Part shown: one piece after another, positions 1 through 8,754 of the stretch | How positions within the stretch are numbered: the stretch's first letter is position 1 | Layout of the letters: every line of letters starts with the position of its first letter | Source: Clostridium sp. E02 | Lineage (GTDB): Bacteria > Bacillota > Clostridia > Lachnospirales > Lachnospiraceae | NCBI RefSeq assembly: GCF_003833015.1 | Contig: NZ_RJLQ01000007.1 | Coordinates: 62,001 to 126,000 of the forward strand | Length of the DNA stretch: 64,000 bases | Reading direction: 5' to 3' | Notes under the pieces: model-generated | What the model was told of the DNA's origin: nothing | Seen by the model: only the letters and a program-made list of their open reading frames with translations | The model's database searches: none | Translations under genes and position numbers: made by a program

Positions 1-593
1 TGATGCATCACCCCCCTGAATTCATCGAATCTGTGATGAAACATTTTTTTGTAATCCTCTGCCCGCGCTCCCCGTTCCATAGCCCTGATCGCAACGATCC
101 CATGCTTTTTATTCAGCTTTTTATACTCTCTCATACCCGAATTCATCATGGAGCAGGAAACTTTAGATAATACATTCTGCCCAGGTGTTGAATCAATGAC
201 AAGGAATTCATCTTTATCCCTATCATAACCTGTAATCATATAATTATGAGCCATAGCAACAGAGTCAAATATGGAATTGTTTCGCGGTGATCCCCAATAT
301 CGTCTATCAATACGTATATGTACCGGTATACCATGATCAAGCATATCCCAAATCTGTTCATACTCTATGTTTTCAAAGCTTATTCCCATTAATTTTAAAA
401 GCTGTGCTTCTTCCTTAATTACTTTACTTTTATATTGAAGATGTATGCCTGGATTCTCCTCATCGAATTCATTGCAATAATAAAAGAAATCGTTGCATAG
501 TAATGGCTCTATAGAGCCGCCAAGATATAAAACAGCTGACAAAATAGAATTATAGTAGCAGCTTTTGTGATAAAATTCATTAAAAGGTTTCAT
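1..593 (-). CDS. BtrH-N-like papain-fold protein, partial (C-terminus beyond window)
   Basis: Partial gene; about 197 codons are visible and the frame is open at the left edge. The N-terminus runs MKPFNEFYHKSCYYNSILS, followed later by a SVAMAHNYMITGYD segment and FLVIDSTPG. A conserved Cys near residue 12, a His in the AHNYMI segment and a following Asp are what I expect of the butirosin BtrH N-terminal / C39-like cysteine protease fold. In butirosin synthesis BtrH moves an acyl chain from a carrier protein to an amino sugar; the same role here, taking a chain from one of the carrier proteins of this operon, is inference. A peptidase role is also possible. The start is the ATG at 593, overlapping the end of the NRPS gene by 14 bases, so it is translated as part of the same operon. 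Confidence 0.5.
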   Translation of the reverse strand, partial: MKPFNEFYHKSCYYNSILSAVLYLGGSIEPLLCNDFFYYCNEFDEENPGIHLQYKSKVIKEEAQLLKLMGISFENIEYEQIWDMLDHGIPVHIRIDRRYWGSPRNNSIFDSVAMAHNYMITGYDRDKDEFLVIDSTPGQNVLSKVSCSMMNSGMREYKKLNKKHGIVAIRAMERGARAEDYKKMFHHRFDEFRGVMH

Positions 594-3468
594 CTTGAGC
601 ATTTTTTTCCTTGTCATTTGTCCCCTCCGCCTCCAGATGTAAATATGTTTTCAGGTTTTCTGCCATATCATTCAGTCTGAATTTTCCTGCGATCCCACTG
701 TTACCGTATGGGGTTATCTTAATTTTATCCGATTCTATATTGATTACAATATTACACTGAAAACTGTTTGATTCCGTATGCTGTACTTCAAGCAATCCGT
801 ATTTACTCAAATGATTCATTCTTTCTGCACTTTGCTGTACATAGTTAACAATAAAAAGAATATTTTTTTCACTGTTATATTTTTTACACTTATTTAATGA
901 TGTATCGAATTGATTCTGATAGTTGAAAACATCCAGACAATCCTTTTTCCTGGTTTTTACCGGAAGCACACGGATATTATTTCCGCAATAGCGGTAATCC
1001 ATCGACCAATCCTTTAGTACAACGCTATAAACCAGCTCCTCTTTACCTGTGCTCTTAAAAAAACTGCAAATAATAAACCACTGTAAAAACGCTCCCAGCC
1101 TTATCCTGCGCTTCTTGCAGAACTGAGAGAGTTCTTCCCTCAGCATTTCATTTAATACAATGGTTGAATCATTGTCTCCGAAATAATTTTCATCTTCATG
1201 TAAGGATAGGCGATTTATTTCCTCCCCTTCTATGGCCTTTTTAAGCATTTCACATAGTAATCCATAAAATGTATCCATATCCAAACGAATATGGTGATAG
1301 CGTATATTTAGATATATGTGGTCACAGCCTGCATGTATGGAAGATATCATGGCTATTTTATTTACATCTCCGTATTCTGCTAATACGCCACATGCCAGTT
1401 TTGCCTCATCATCATTTTCATAGTGTTTTACAGTATTCTTACACAGCTTAAGATGAGGTATATAAATACCTATGCTATTCCCACGTTTATCAAAGTAATA
1501 TATACTTTTAAGCACTTCTGCCATTGATGACGCTTGATCAATGGCATCGTTTAACCGTTCTGCACGCCCCGACCTGTTCTTCATTACAATGGTATAGGAT
1601 TCAATAAAGTTAGAATTTTCGGCATAAAACTGTAGCTCAAAAAGCATCGCTTTTTGAAGTTCAGATAAATGATAAGGTACCCCATTTATCTCTCCTTGCC
1701 CATACCGTCTCGCAAACGCAATAGCGCCCTGGCTCAATTCCACCACAGAACCTACTGTATTAGATCTTTCAAGATACTTATAAATCTGATTTATGGTCCC
1801 AAGCCTGATCAAATCATCAAAACTGATTAAAAACCCTGCCGTATTCATCCTGCTGCACAGTGTGATCATTGATAAAGAATCAGGGGCATATTCTGTATAA
1901 GATACATCTGTCTCAATATCTTCCCGTTTTAATACTTGTTTCCATAACTCTGTAAGCAAGGAGATATCATAAGAATTTGCTTGCTTATTTAAATAATATC
2001 CAATCAGTTTTTTTCTGTCTATCTTCTGATTAAATGTACGTGGGAAGGTATCTGTTAAAACAATGTGGTGAGGTATCATGTAAGCAGGGAGGGCTTCTTT
2101 AAGGGATTCTGCAATCTGATCTCCCGATATCTCAGTATCTGCTTTTACAAATAAATAGAGTGTCTTTGTTTCAGTATCAGGCACAGCCACCGCTTCTGAC
2201 ACTTCCGTTAACCGGAGCACAGCCTGTTCTATCTCCTCTGGTTCTATACGGTATCCGTTTATTTTTAACTGATAGTCAGCACGTCCAAGAAAGTAATAAT
2301 TCCCATTTTTACGTTCCACCATATCCCCTGTCCTGTATACCCGTTCTCCAGGTTTTCCCGACAAATATGTAAACCTTTCTTCCGTTAAATCAGGACGACC
2401 GTAATACCCTTTTGCGACCCCTGCCCCGCCGATATATAACTCTCCCTCATCTGCTTCCTTTCTGTTTTCGTCCAGAATATAAAACTGTGTATTCAACACA
2501 GGATTTCCAAGATGAATGTCATAGGGATTCTTAATCCGCATAACAGAGGACCAGATTGTTGTTTCCGTAGGTCCATAAAGGTTATAAACAAAAGAGGAGC
2601 AAGAGCGTAATTCACCTGCAAGTTCTGTGCTCATGGCTTCCCCGCCGCATAAAATTATCATGTCTTTCGGATTTTTCCACCCAGATCCCAAAAGCATCTT
2701 CCAGGTAACCGGCGTTGCCTGCATTACAGTAATACCTTTATTTGTAAGAGTTTTTTTCAGTTGATTCATATCAATCTGCATTCTCTTTGTGGCAAGGACA
2801 AGTGTTGCACCAGTGCAAAGCGGAAGAAACAACTCCATTATAGAGATATCAAAGCTTACCGTCGTGATGGATAAGAACCGATCTCCCTCCGCTACTGGTA
2901 ATACCCTTCTCATGGCTGTAATAAAGTTGGTCAGGTTGCCCGCGCTTATGTCAACGCCTTTAGGATTACCGGTGGAACCGGAAGTAAAAATCACATAAGC
3001 CGTATCCACATGTAAAGGTGTTATATAACGGCTTTTGAGATTATTTTCCGGATTCCGGTGCAAAGTATCCATGGAAATCTGATTCCGGCCCTTCAGCCAG
3101 CTATGTGAGTTTTCAACAATCACATTATCAATCTGACCCACATCTAGCATGTACTTGATACGTTCCGCCGGAAGTTCCACGTCTATCGGTATGAAAGCAC
3201 AGGAAATTTTCCATACTGCCAATATACATACAACATAATCCACCGTCTTAGCACTGCAGATGGCAAAAATTTCATTCTTTTTAGTCTGACAGACACTCAA
3301 ATGGGCAGCAAACCGACAGGCCAATTCATCTATCTCCCCATATGAATATTGTTTATCTGCTGATTCAACAGCAATACAGTCACGGTATGCCAAAACTGAA
3401 GCATCCCACCACGCGGACATGCTTTCATATTCTTTAATCATTTCAACATTCATCCCCATTTCTGGCAT
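580..3468 (-). CDS. NRPS module A-PCP-C, probably glycine-activating
   Basis: A 962-residue non-ribosomal peptide synthetase. Adenylation domain at about 20-490: A3 FTSGSTGNPKG at 161, A5 YGPTETT at 298, A7 GELYIGG, A8 YRTGDMV and GRADYQLKINGYRIEP, A10 NQKIDRKKL around 480. Carrier domain at about 503-570 with the phosphopantetheine Ser531 (APDS). C-terminal condensation-type domain at about 595-945 with HHIRLD at 725-730, matching HHxxxD. Read against GrsA, the ten pocket residues are D207, I208, M211, Q250, I272, C274, L297, I305, W306 and K482, which match the glycine signature DILQLGLIWK at seven positions. There is no thioesterase. The A-PCP-C order means the loaded residue is condensed by the module's own downstream C domain, probably with a chain or acceptor on another carrier. 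The gene overlaps the PEP-synthase-like gene by 26 bases. Confidence 0.85.
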   Translation of the reverse strand: MPEMGMNVEMIKEYESMSAWWDASVLAYRDCIAVESADKQYSYGEIDELACRFAAHLSVCQTKKNEIFAICSAKTVDYVVCILAVWKISCAFIPIDVELPAERIKYMLDVGQIDNVIVENSHSWLKGRNQISMDTLHRNPENNLKSRYITPLHVDTAYVIFTSGSTGNPKGVDISAGNLTNFITAMRRVLPVAEGDRFLSITTVSFDISIMELFLPLCTGATLVLATKRMQIDMNQLKKTLTNKGITVMQATPVTWKMLLGSGWKNPKDMIILCGGEAMSTELAGELRSCSSFVYNLYGPTETTIWSSVMRIKNPYDIHLGNPVLNTQFYILDENRKEADEGELYIGGAGVAKGYYGRPDLTEERFTYLSGKPGERVYRTGDMVERKNGNYYFLGRADYQLKINGYRIEPEEIEQAVLRLTEVSEAVAVPDTETKTLYLFVKADTEISGDQIAESLKEALPAYMIPHHIVLTDTFPRTFNQKIDRKKLIGYYLNKQANSYDISLLTELWKQVLKREDIETDVSYTEYAPDSLSMITLCSRMNTAGFLISFDDLIRLGTINQIYKYLERSNTVGSVVELSQGAIAFARRYGQGEINGVPYHLSELQKAMLFELQFYAENSNFIESYTIVMKNRSGRAERLNDAIDQASSMAEVLKSIYYFDKRGNSIGIYIPHLKLCKNTVKHYENDDEAKLACGVLAEYGDVNKIAMISSIHAGCDHIYLNIRYHHIRLDMDTFYGLLCEMLKKAIEGEEINRLSLHEDENYFGDNDSTIVLNEMLREELSQFCKKRRIRLGAFLQWFIICSFFKSTGKEELVYSVVLKDWSMDYRYCGNNIRVLPVKTRKKDCLDVFNYQNQFDTSLNKCKKYNSEKNILFIVNYVQQSAERMNHLSKYGLLEVQHTESNSFQCNIVINIESDKIKITPYGNSGIAGKFRLNDMAENLKTYLHLEAEGTNDKEKNAQDETF

Positions 3469-4900
3469 TACATTTCAGTCGCCTGCCAAAATCTCCACCG
3501 ACAGTAAGAGATAACTCCTCCAACATTGTTATCATTTCCGGTTCTAAATCCTGACAGATTACCTCCTCTTCCTTCCGGTTAAACTTTAGCCCGTCGTCTT
3601 CCTTTATTAATCTATATTCCCCTGTTTCGCCATTTAAATAGTATAATTTGTTCCATTTGATATCGCTTAGATGTACCGCTCCTACTGCCGGTATCCCCAA
3701 TTCTCTGGCAATAATGGCACTGTGTGAAAGAAGGGATTTTGATTCTAATATGCAGCCTGCCGCCTTTGTCGCCGCAAGGATAGCACTTCCTTCCAGCCGC
3801 TTTACCCCTAGGATGCCTCCCTTGGGGAATCTTTTAGCAGATTCCTCATCCGTAACAGTATAAATATATCCGGCTGCTTCACCTTTTACCAGCCCTAGCC
3901 CCGCTCCCTCCAAAGCAACTGCTTTTTTTCCTGTGACCTGTCTAGTGAGAGGTCTGCACTGCAATATAACAAGTTCTTCTCCCTGGCAAGCCCATTCAAT
4001 ATCATAATCAGGGATTCCCAAAACCGATGATACCTGTTCACACAGGCAAATGAGTCTTTGAATCCCATTGTCATCCATACAAAACGACTGCTTTAAATTC
4101 TTCGGAAGCGTTACTCTGATCACTTGGTCGCAATTATTGTATTCATCAACAACAAGTCCTTCCAACCTGCCAAAACAAACCACATCTCCATATAGCGGAT
4201 TAATTCTGCTGTTCACTGGAAAGACAGCATGACTTTTATTCGTTTCTCTGCTCACTGATTCCCTGTCGTGTTCATGGAATATCCAGGAGTCACATCCGGT
4301 ATTACCGTCAACAACAGACTTGGCAAGTCCGTAGTTCGCATTGATATAAATTTTGTCCCCACTACGAAAGACTACTCCAGCCGCGTCAGAGGGTATAAAT
4401 TCCTGTAAAATCAAAGAACATGGACTAGAAATATAACCAGCTTCTTTTCCCATATAAGTGTTTAGGCTATTATCTAGGCTTTTCCTCCAGCATTTTAAAA
4501 TAGCCATCACAATTTCTACTGCTCCTGACAGATTCAGCTCCGTGTGAAAGAGACCTGAAAAGCTATATTCCGCCCCATCCTCCTGCTCGTGAGAACTTCT
4601 CACCACGAACCGCCTTATAGCTCTGTTTTGCTTTTTTATATCTTTTATTTCTTCCAGTAAGCCAAAGAACAATTCTAGATCAAAATTACGATCAAAAAAC
4701 AATTTAAGATTATTTAGATTAAAGATTTCGCCAGTTTCATTTATCAGTCCTTTTTTCTTTAGGGCATCTGTCACCTCATGACTGCTTATCACCCAGGTTT
4801 CCGGAACTCTAATACCTCTGGCTTTCATCTTGATAATCTGATCTGCCTTTCCGCCAAATGTACCTTCTTTTATATTTTTAATTGGAATGATCAGTCTCAT
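3443..4900 (-). CDS. PEP synthase / rifampin phosphotransferase-like protein without acceptor domain
   Basis: 485 residues. The ATP-grasp nucleotide domain of the PPDK/PEP synthase family fills about 1-320: GGKADQ at 16, RSSHEQEDGAEYSFSG from 101, LQEFIPSDAAGVVF around 165, and EWACQGEELVILQCRP ending at 317. The swivelling phosphohistidine domain follows, with the catalytic His393 in LSHSAIIARELGIPA. In PEP synthase, PPDK and rifampin phosphotransferase a further domain binds pyruvate or the antibiotic. No such domain is visible here; only about 75 residues follow the His domain. The protein should be able to make a phosphohistidine from ATP, and the acceptor must come from a partner protein or be the product itself. 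It lies between a P-loop kinase gene (7-base gap) and the NRPS gene in one operon. Confidence in the family is high; the reaction is unknown. Confidence 0.75.
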   Translation of the reverse strand: MRLIIPIKNIKEGTFGGKADQIIKMKARGIRVPETWVISSHEVTDALKKKGLINETGEIFNLNNLKLFFDRNFDLELFFGLLEEIKDIKKQNRAIRRFVVRSSHEQEDGAEYSFSGLFHTELNLSGAVEIVMAILKCWRKSLDNSLNTYMGKEAGYISSPCSLILQEFIPSDAAGVVFRSGDKIYINANYGLAKSVVDGNTGCDSWIFHEHDRESVSRETNKSHAVFPVNSRINPLYGDVVCFGRLEGLVVDEYNNCDQVIRVTLPKNLKQSFCMDDNGIQRLICLCEQVSSVLGIPDYDIEWACQGEELVILQCRPLTRQVTGKKAVALEGAGLGLVKGEAAGYIYTVTDEESAKRFPKGGILGVKRLEGSAILAATKAAGCILESKSLLSHSAIIARELGIPAVGAVHLSDIKWNKLYYLNGETGEYRLIKEDDGLKFNRKEEEVICQDLEPEMITMLEELSLTVGGDFGRRLKCNARNGDEC

Positions 4901-4907
4901 AAAAGTA

Positions 4908-5549
4908 TCAACCCCGCTTCAGCAAAATAGACGCAATGCCCCCCACCATAGAATCAAACTCTGCTTTCGTAATCAAAGAATCGTTGTTAATAATAATATT
5001 TGCAACGTCTTTAACACGATCCGCTCCATGCCTGAGCTTGAAAGCATCTTTCTGTTTAGTTTGGTCAATCACTTCTTTTAACGTTGCTTTAGACTTGTTT
5101 TCACTCGCTGCCTTTTTATTTATCTTTTGAAGTTCACGTTCCGCTCTCACCTCCACAGGAGCATCAATGAAAATATTAATCATGCGGGATCCCAATTCTT
5201 TCTTTAGAAAAGCTCCAAGCTCCGCCCGATATAAGCTTTCAATAGATGCAAATTTTATCCCTTCCGCCTGTAGTTTGGTGATTAGCCTGTACAAAAACTC
5301 CCGGAACACATCTTCTATATTTACCGCATACAATTCATCAAAATGATGCTCTTTCATTCCCTCAGAAAGATCATATCCACGCTCTTCCATCATTTCTCTT
5401 TCAATCTGAATAATTTTCATTCTTTTAACACCGATTCTCTGCAGATATAAACCTGCTGATGTTTTACCGCATTCACTCAGTCCCCCCAGAGAAAACATTC
5501 CCTGAATAAATTCCTTTTTAGATTCATAAAGATCCTTTGTAATTTTCAT
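4908..5549 (-). CDS. P-loop kinase-like protein (dephospho-CoA/adenylate kinase fold)
   Basis: 213 residues. A Walker A loop near the N-terminus reads GGLSECGKTSAG (about 22-33), followed by a small alpha/beta kinase-like fold with a hydrophobic strand and Asp at INIFIDAPVEVRAERE and a basic lid-like segment (KINKKAASENKSK). This resembles nucleoside-monophosphate and dephospho-CoA kinases but I cannot assign a substrate. It sits between the nucleotidyltransferase gene and the PEP-synthase-like gene, all on the same strand with short gaps. A GGGG ribosome site lies 6 bases before the ATG. A role in phosphorylating the cluster product or a nucleotide co-substrate is inference. Confidence 0.6.
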   Translation of the reverse strand: MKITKDLYESKKEFIQGMFSLGGLSECGKTSAGLYLQRIGVKRMKIIQIEREMMEERGYDLSEGMKEHHFDELYAVNIEDVFREFLYRLITKLQAEGIKFASIESLYRAELGAFLKKELGSRMINIFIDAPVEVRAERELQKINKKAASENKSKATLKEVIDQTKQKDAFKLRHGADRVKDVANIIINNDSLITKAEFDSMVGGIASILLKRG

Positions 5550-5624
5550 ATATATCCCCTTCTGCCCTGTATTGGGCGATAAATTTGATGTTCACACTTA
5601 GGTAAAATATAAACGGTTCATTCA

Positions 5625-6731
5625 TTAACAAGTGAACAATGTTTCTCTTTTTTTTGACCATAGACGCTCACGCATGCTTCCCTTCCAGATACGGGTATTT
5701 CCAGTTTTATCTCCCGAAGAATGAAGGTATTCTTCAGTTATCTCACATTCCACCATAAGTTCTTTAGACATATGACTGTCGAATATGCCGTCAGTATGGA
5801 TGAGAGTCCACATTATCGGCTCAGCAATGTTATGCTGTTTGAGAATAGCAGGCAGAGTCTTTTTTAGTTCCTCCCCGTTTGCGCGCCAGAAATGATATAC
5901 ATCCGCAAACTTAACCAGATTCACATCATTCCTCCATTTGTGCAAATGATCCAGCCAGGCATGCTTATACAAATGAAGTATAATATAGATAAAATGATAC
6001 GCATTATCAAGCACAGGAACGGTGAGCTCTGAATTTTCGCAGAGTGGACGCTCCACTCTTTTCAAAAATGCCTCCTCCACTGGAATCTGATATGGACATT
6101 TCTCCCAAGTAAAAGAAAACGCCACCCCCGCCGACACATAACGAATGAGCGGGTCATCAATTTCAATCACGTATTCCGGTAGTTTATCTTTTGTATTTAA
6201 ATACATCAGATATTGACTCCTGTCCATTTCTTTGATGGAATTGCTGCGCCAATTCACCGTTCCTACCTTAAAACCAAGAGATTGTATTATGCTGTCGATT
6301 TCTTTCTTATTTTCAGGAATTGCCATGAAATCAACATCCGACAAAAAACGATATCCCTTGCCTTCGTAAAGCTGTACATCCAGGACGATACCCTTTGTGC
6401 AGACGATATCTATTCCCTTCTTTCGCGTTGCATCCACAATGCGAAGCGTCTGTTCTTTAATCCTTTGGGTTTTATGAACATTAATCTGGTAATTGAGAGT
6501 AAAATACTGGTTTATAAATGGAGGAAGTTTCTCAAATAACATATCCTCCATAAAACAACTGCAGACCATGGGGAACATTTTATGGCTCATGGCTTGCTCC
6601 ATCAGCTCACCCCAATGAATCTCATAATTATCTATAATATCCGTCGCCTCTGCTATAAAATTACTATCTTTTTTTGCTACTATTTCCAATAGTGCCCATT
6701 CCGGTCCGTATTTCTCAATTATTTGCTGCAT
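5625..6731 (-). CDS. Nucleotidyltransferase family protein (NTP_transf_5-like)
   Basis: 368 residues. The core shows KGIVLDVQLYEGKGYRFLSDVDFMAIP at about 120-150, the KG(I/V)xL ... R-x-x-(S/G)DxD pattern of the uncharacterised nucleotidyltransferase family PF14907, where the two aspartates bind metal. Homologues are common in lasso-peptide and other natural-product loci, where they are thought to transfer a nucleotide or act with a kinase. The ATG at 6731 has an AGGAG site 8 bases upstream and overlaps the end of the preceding orphan gene by 13 bases. A 75-base gap follows before the next gene. What it modifies is not known; with two kinases and a phosphohistidine enzyme nearby, a phosphorylated or nucleotidylated intermediate is plausible. 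Confidence 0.7.
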   Translation of the reverse strand: MQQIIEKYGPEWALLEIVAKKDSNFIAEATDIIDNYEIHWGELMEQAMSHKMFPMVCSCFMEDMLFEKLPPFINQYFTLNYQINVHKTQRIKEQTLRIVDATRKKGIDIVCTKGIVLDVQLYEGKGYRFLSDVDFMAIPENKKEIDSIIQSLGFKVGTVNWRSNSIKEMDRSQYLMYLNTKDKLPEYVIEIDDPLIRYVSAGVAFSFTWEKCPYQIPVEEAFLKRVERPLCENSELTVPVLDNAYHFIYIILHLYKHAWLDHLHKWRNDVNLVKFADVYHFWRANGEELKKTLPAILKQHNIAEPIMWTLIHTDGIFDSHMSKELMVECEITEEYLHSSGDKTGNTRIWKGSMRERLWSKKRETLFTC

Positions 6732-7756
6732 TCCTCTTCTCCTTTATTTAGATAGTGAATGATCATATGTAATTCCTCCAGACTGTACCTAGTGGAATCA
6801 ATTTTAAGTTGGGAAAAAACATATCCTAGGACTGCAAATATCCTGCATTCAATCATATGTCTCTTCTCTTCTTCCGTAGTAATATGCGTCAGGTATAAAA
6901 ATTTATCTATATACTCTTCCCTTTCGGCGCTGCTTTTTCCCACAGCATGAAGAAGACTGTAAAGACTGTAAACCTGCCAGTCCCTGCTTCTGTCCAGTGT
7001 CCTGTATTCTTCTTCCAGTTCCTTTTTCGTAAAGCAGCCCGCAAGCTTTTTCAATTCTTTTTTAATAAAACGGGTATCAAGAAGCTTTTCAACACCGAAA
7101 ATCCAATCGGCAAACTGCTCATAAACTGCAATTTCTTTCAGATAATCGAAGATACTTTCCTCTCCCAGTTCATTTTTCTGATACTGGAGTGCCAATTTAA
7201 GCTTCTTTTTCCGCACAAGAATCCTATGGGGTTCAAACATGCATACCATAAGATTATCCACATTACATAATTGGGGCTCCAAACGGCATACCTGGAACTG
7301 TTTTATATAATACTCACAGGGCATGAACATATTAAAAACTGCATAGGAGTCCAAATTAATTATTATCTGAATCAAATCGAAGATTTCCTGCTTACCTGGC
7401 AATATACCCTTTCCGTAAACTTTACTATAAATTTTATTTGTATATATTTCTGCATCTGCAAGCTGCTGATACATATTCGTGAGTATATCTTTTCTTTCCT
7501 TCTTACCATCACGAAAGGATGATACTATATGACCCGTAAATGCTATCCATTGTTCTACTGGAACTGAAATATCCCTATCGCTTAGCCGGATGTCTGTAAA
7601 GGTTTCTTTACCCAATAGAATCAGGGGCATGCGGGCTATTGATTTAAAATAAGCTTCCTGTAGCCAGCGAATTCCAATATCGCATTCAATATGTACATAA
7701 TCCGGCGTATAGTGTATTTTACGCATTGCCAGCAGATTATCCGTTTTGCCTGCCAT
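6719..7756 (-). CDS. Orphan mostly helical protein of the biosynthetic operon
   Basis: I do not recognise this protein. The best start is the ATG at 7756, which has AAAGGAAAGG directly upstream and gives 345 residues. A longer frame begins at 7804 but would overlap the thymidylate-kinase-like gene by 68 bases instead of 20. The sequence is soluble, without signal peptide or membrane segment, and looks mainly alpha-helical with many Lys/Glu stretches; the N-terminal part has IHIECDIGIRWLQEAYFK-like text of mixed hydrophobic and acidic residues. Its place in an operon with a PEP-synthase-like enzyme lacking its acceptor domain makes it a candidate for that missing helical substrate domain, but no motif proves this. 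Confidence 0.6.
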   Translation of the reverse strand: MAGKTDNLLAMRKIHYTPDYVHIECDIGIRWLQEAYFKSIARMPLILLGKETFTDIRLSDRDISVPVEQWIAFTGHIVSSFRDGKKERKDILTNMYQQLADAEIYTNKIYSKVYGKGILPGKQEIFDLIQIIINLDSYAVFNMFMPCEYYIKQFQVCRLEPQLCNVDNLMVCMFEPHRILVRKKKLKLALQYQKNELGEESIFDYLKEIAVYEQFADWIFGVEKLLDTRFIKKELKKLAGCFTKKELEEEYRTLDRSRDWQVYSLYSLLHAVGKSSAEREEYIDKFLYLTHITTEEEKRHMIECRIFAVLGYVFSQLKIDSTRYSLEELHMIIHYLNKGEEECSK

Positions 7757-8507
7757 AACCTTTCCTTTCCAATCCTGCTCTAATGTATTGATAAATACTG
7801 TCATTTAAGCCGGACATACTCTGCACTCCTGAAAAAATCTCAGCCCCTTGTCTCTTCGCGTAATTCAGTAAAAATTCCCGAACTCTGCCCTGATAGAGCA
7901 AAAACATGTTTTGATATTCTTTTTCATCATATCCAATGCGCATGGATTCAAGTCGGAACAAATTCCCTCCACATTCCCAATAAGTGAGCTGTTTGTTTTT
8001 CTCAAGCTTACGCCTCATGCATACTTTTGCCGGAGTATCAATAATAATTCTCATGTCCGCAGGCCTGATATTGGCAGTGACTGTTTTGATCCAGTCCAAT
8101 TCCACACCGCTCATACATGCTTTCAACCAGATGGTCAGCAGATAACGATCCACTATCACTATTTGGTTTTTTCTAAGCCTAGGCAGTATTTCAGATGTGT
8201 AAACGAACTGAAGTGCCGCTGAATACATAAGGGCAAATGTGTAGGGATCGCTGTTTTCCCATTTTGTCTTTAACAGGGGAACCTTAATATAGTCACTGTG
8301 AATGAAATTTGTGTAATACACTTCATATTCATTTTTCAACCGTTCCAATATTCTTTTACCCTGTGTACTCTTTCCGCTGCCGTCCAATCCTTCAAACTCA
8401 ATAAGAATACCCCTTTCTTCTCGAAGCGCTTCTACTCCGATACCATTGTTCTTTGGATATGGATAGCTGAATTCGCCAAGTCCCGGAGTGTCATCCTGAT
8501 AAATCAT
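7737..8507 (-). CDS. Thymidylate kinase-like P-loop protein
   Basis: 256 residues. Walker A FEGLDGSGKST at 38-48 is the thymidylate kinase form, and DRY at 120-122 matches the DR(Y/F) motif that binds the nucleoside monophosphate. A 30-residue N-terminal extension (with SYPYPKNNG) precedes the kinase fold, which is unusual for a housekeeping Tmk of about 210 residues. Position inside a biosynthetic operon also argues against a housekeeping role. The start at 8507 has AAGGAT upstream and lies 17 bases inside the carrier-protein gene, so the two are translationally coupled. Likely role, by inference: phosphorylation of a nucleotide-like or small-molecule intermediate. Confidence 0.7.
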   Translation of the reverse strand: MIYQDDTPGLGEFSYPYPKNNGIGVEALREERGILIEFEGLDGSGKSTQGKRILERLKNEYEVYYTNFIHSDYIKVPLLKTKWENSDPYTFALMYSAALQFVYTSEILPRLRKNQIVIVDRYLLTIWLKACMSGVELDWIKTVTANIRPADMRIIIDTPAKVCMRRKLEKNKQLTYWECGGNLFRLESMRIGYDEKEYQNMFLLYQGRVREFLLNYAKRQGAEIFSGVQSMSGLNDSIYQYIRAGLERKGYGRQNG

Positions 8508-8754
8508 CTGTATCCTTCTTTCTTTGTATAATATTGTCTATCGCCTGAATAGAACGCCAATTTTCTTTCGCTATCTCATGATCCAAAAATTCGATTCCAA
8601 ATTCATCTTCAATTCCGATAATCAGCCGGATAACGTTCATTGAATCCAATCCAAGAAGAAACAAATCTTCCTCTCTTTTGATAGAATCAGCTTGTTCTAA
8701 TAATTCTTCTCCAAGACTTGACTCCATTATCTTCATAATTTGCTTATCGTACAT
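8491..8754 (-). CDS. Free-standing acyl/peptidyl carrier protein 2
   Basis: 87 residues from the ATG at 8754, chosen because AAAGGGG lies 6 bases upstream; a frame six codons longer lacks a ribosome site. The phosphopantetheine attachment motif is LGLDSMNVI with Ser38, followed by the usual acidic helix IEDEFGIEF. It overlaps the APH-like gene by 11 bases and the kinase gene by 17. It could carry the amino acid or acyl unit handled by the NRPS or the BtrH-like protein. A housekeeping fatty-acid ACP is unlikely in this context. Confidence 0.85.
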   Translation of the reverse strand: MYDKQIMKIMESSLGEELLEQADSIKREEDLFLLGLDSMNVIRLIIGIEDEFGIEFLDHEIAKENWRSIQAIDNIIQRKKDTDDLSG

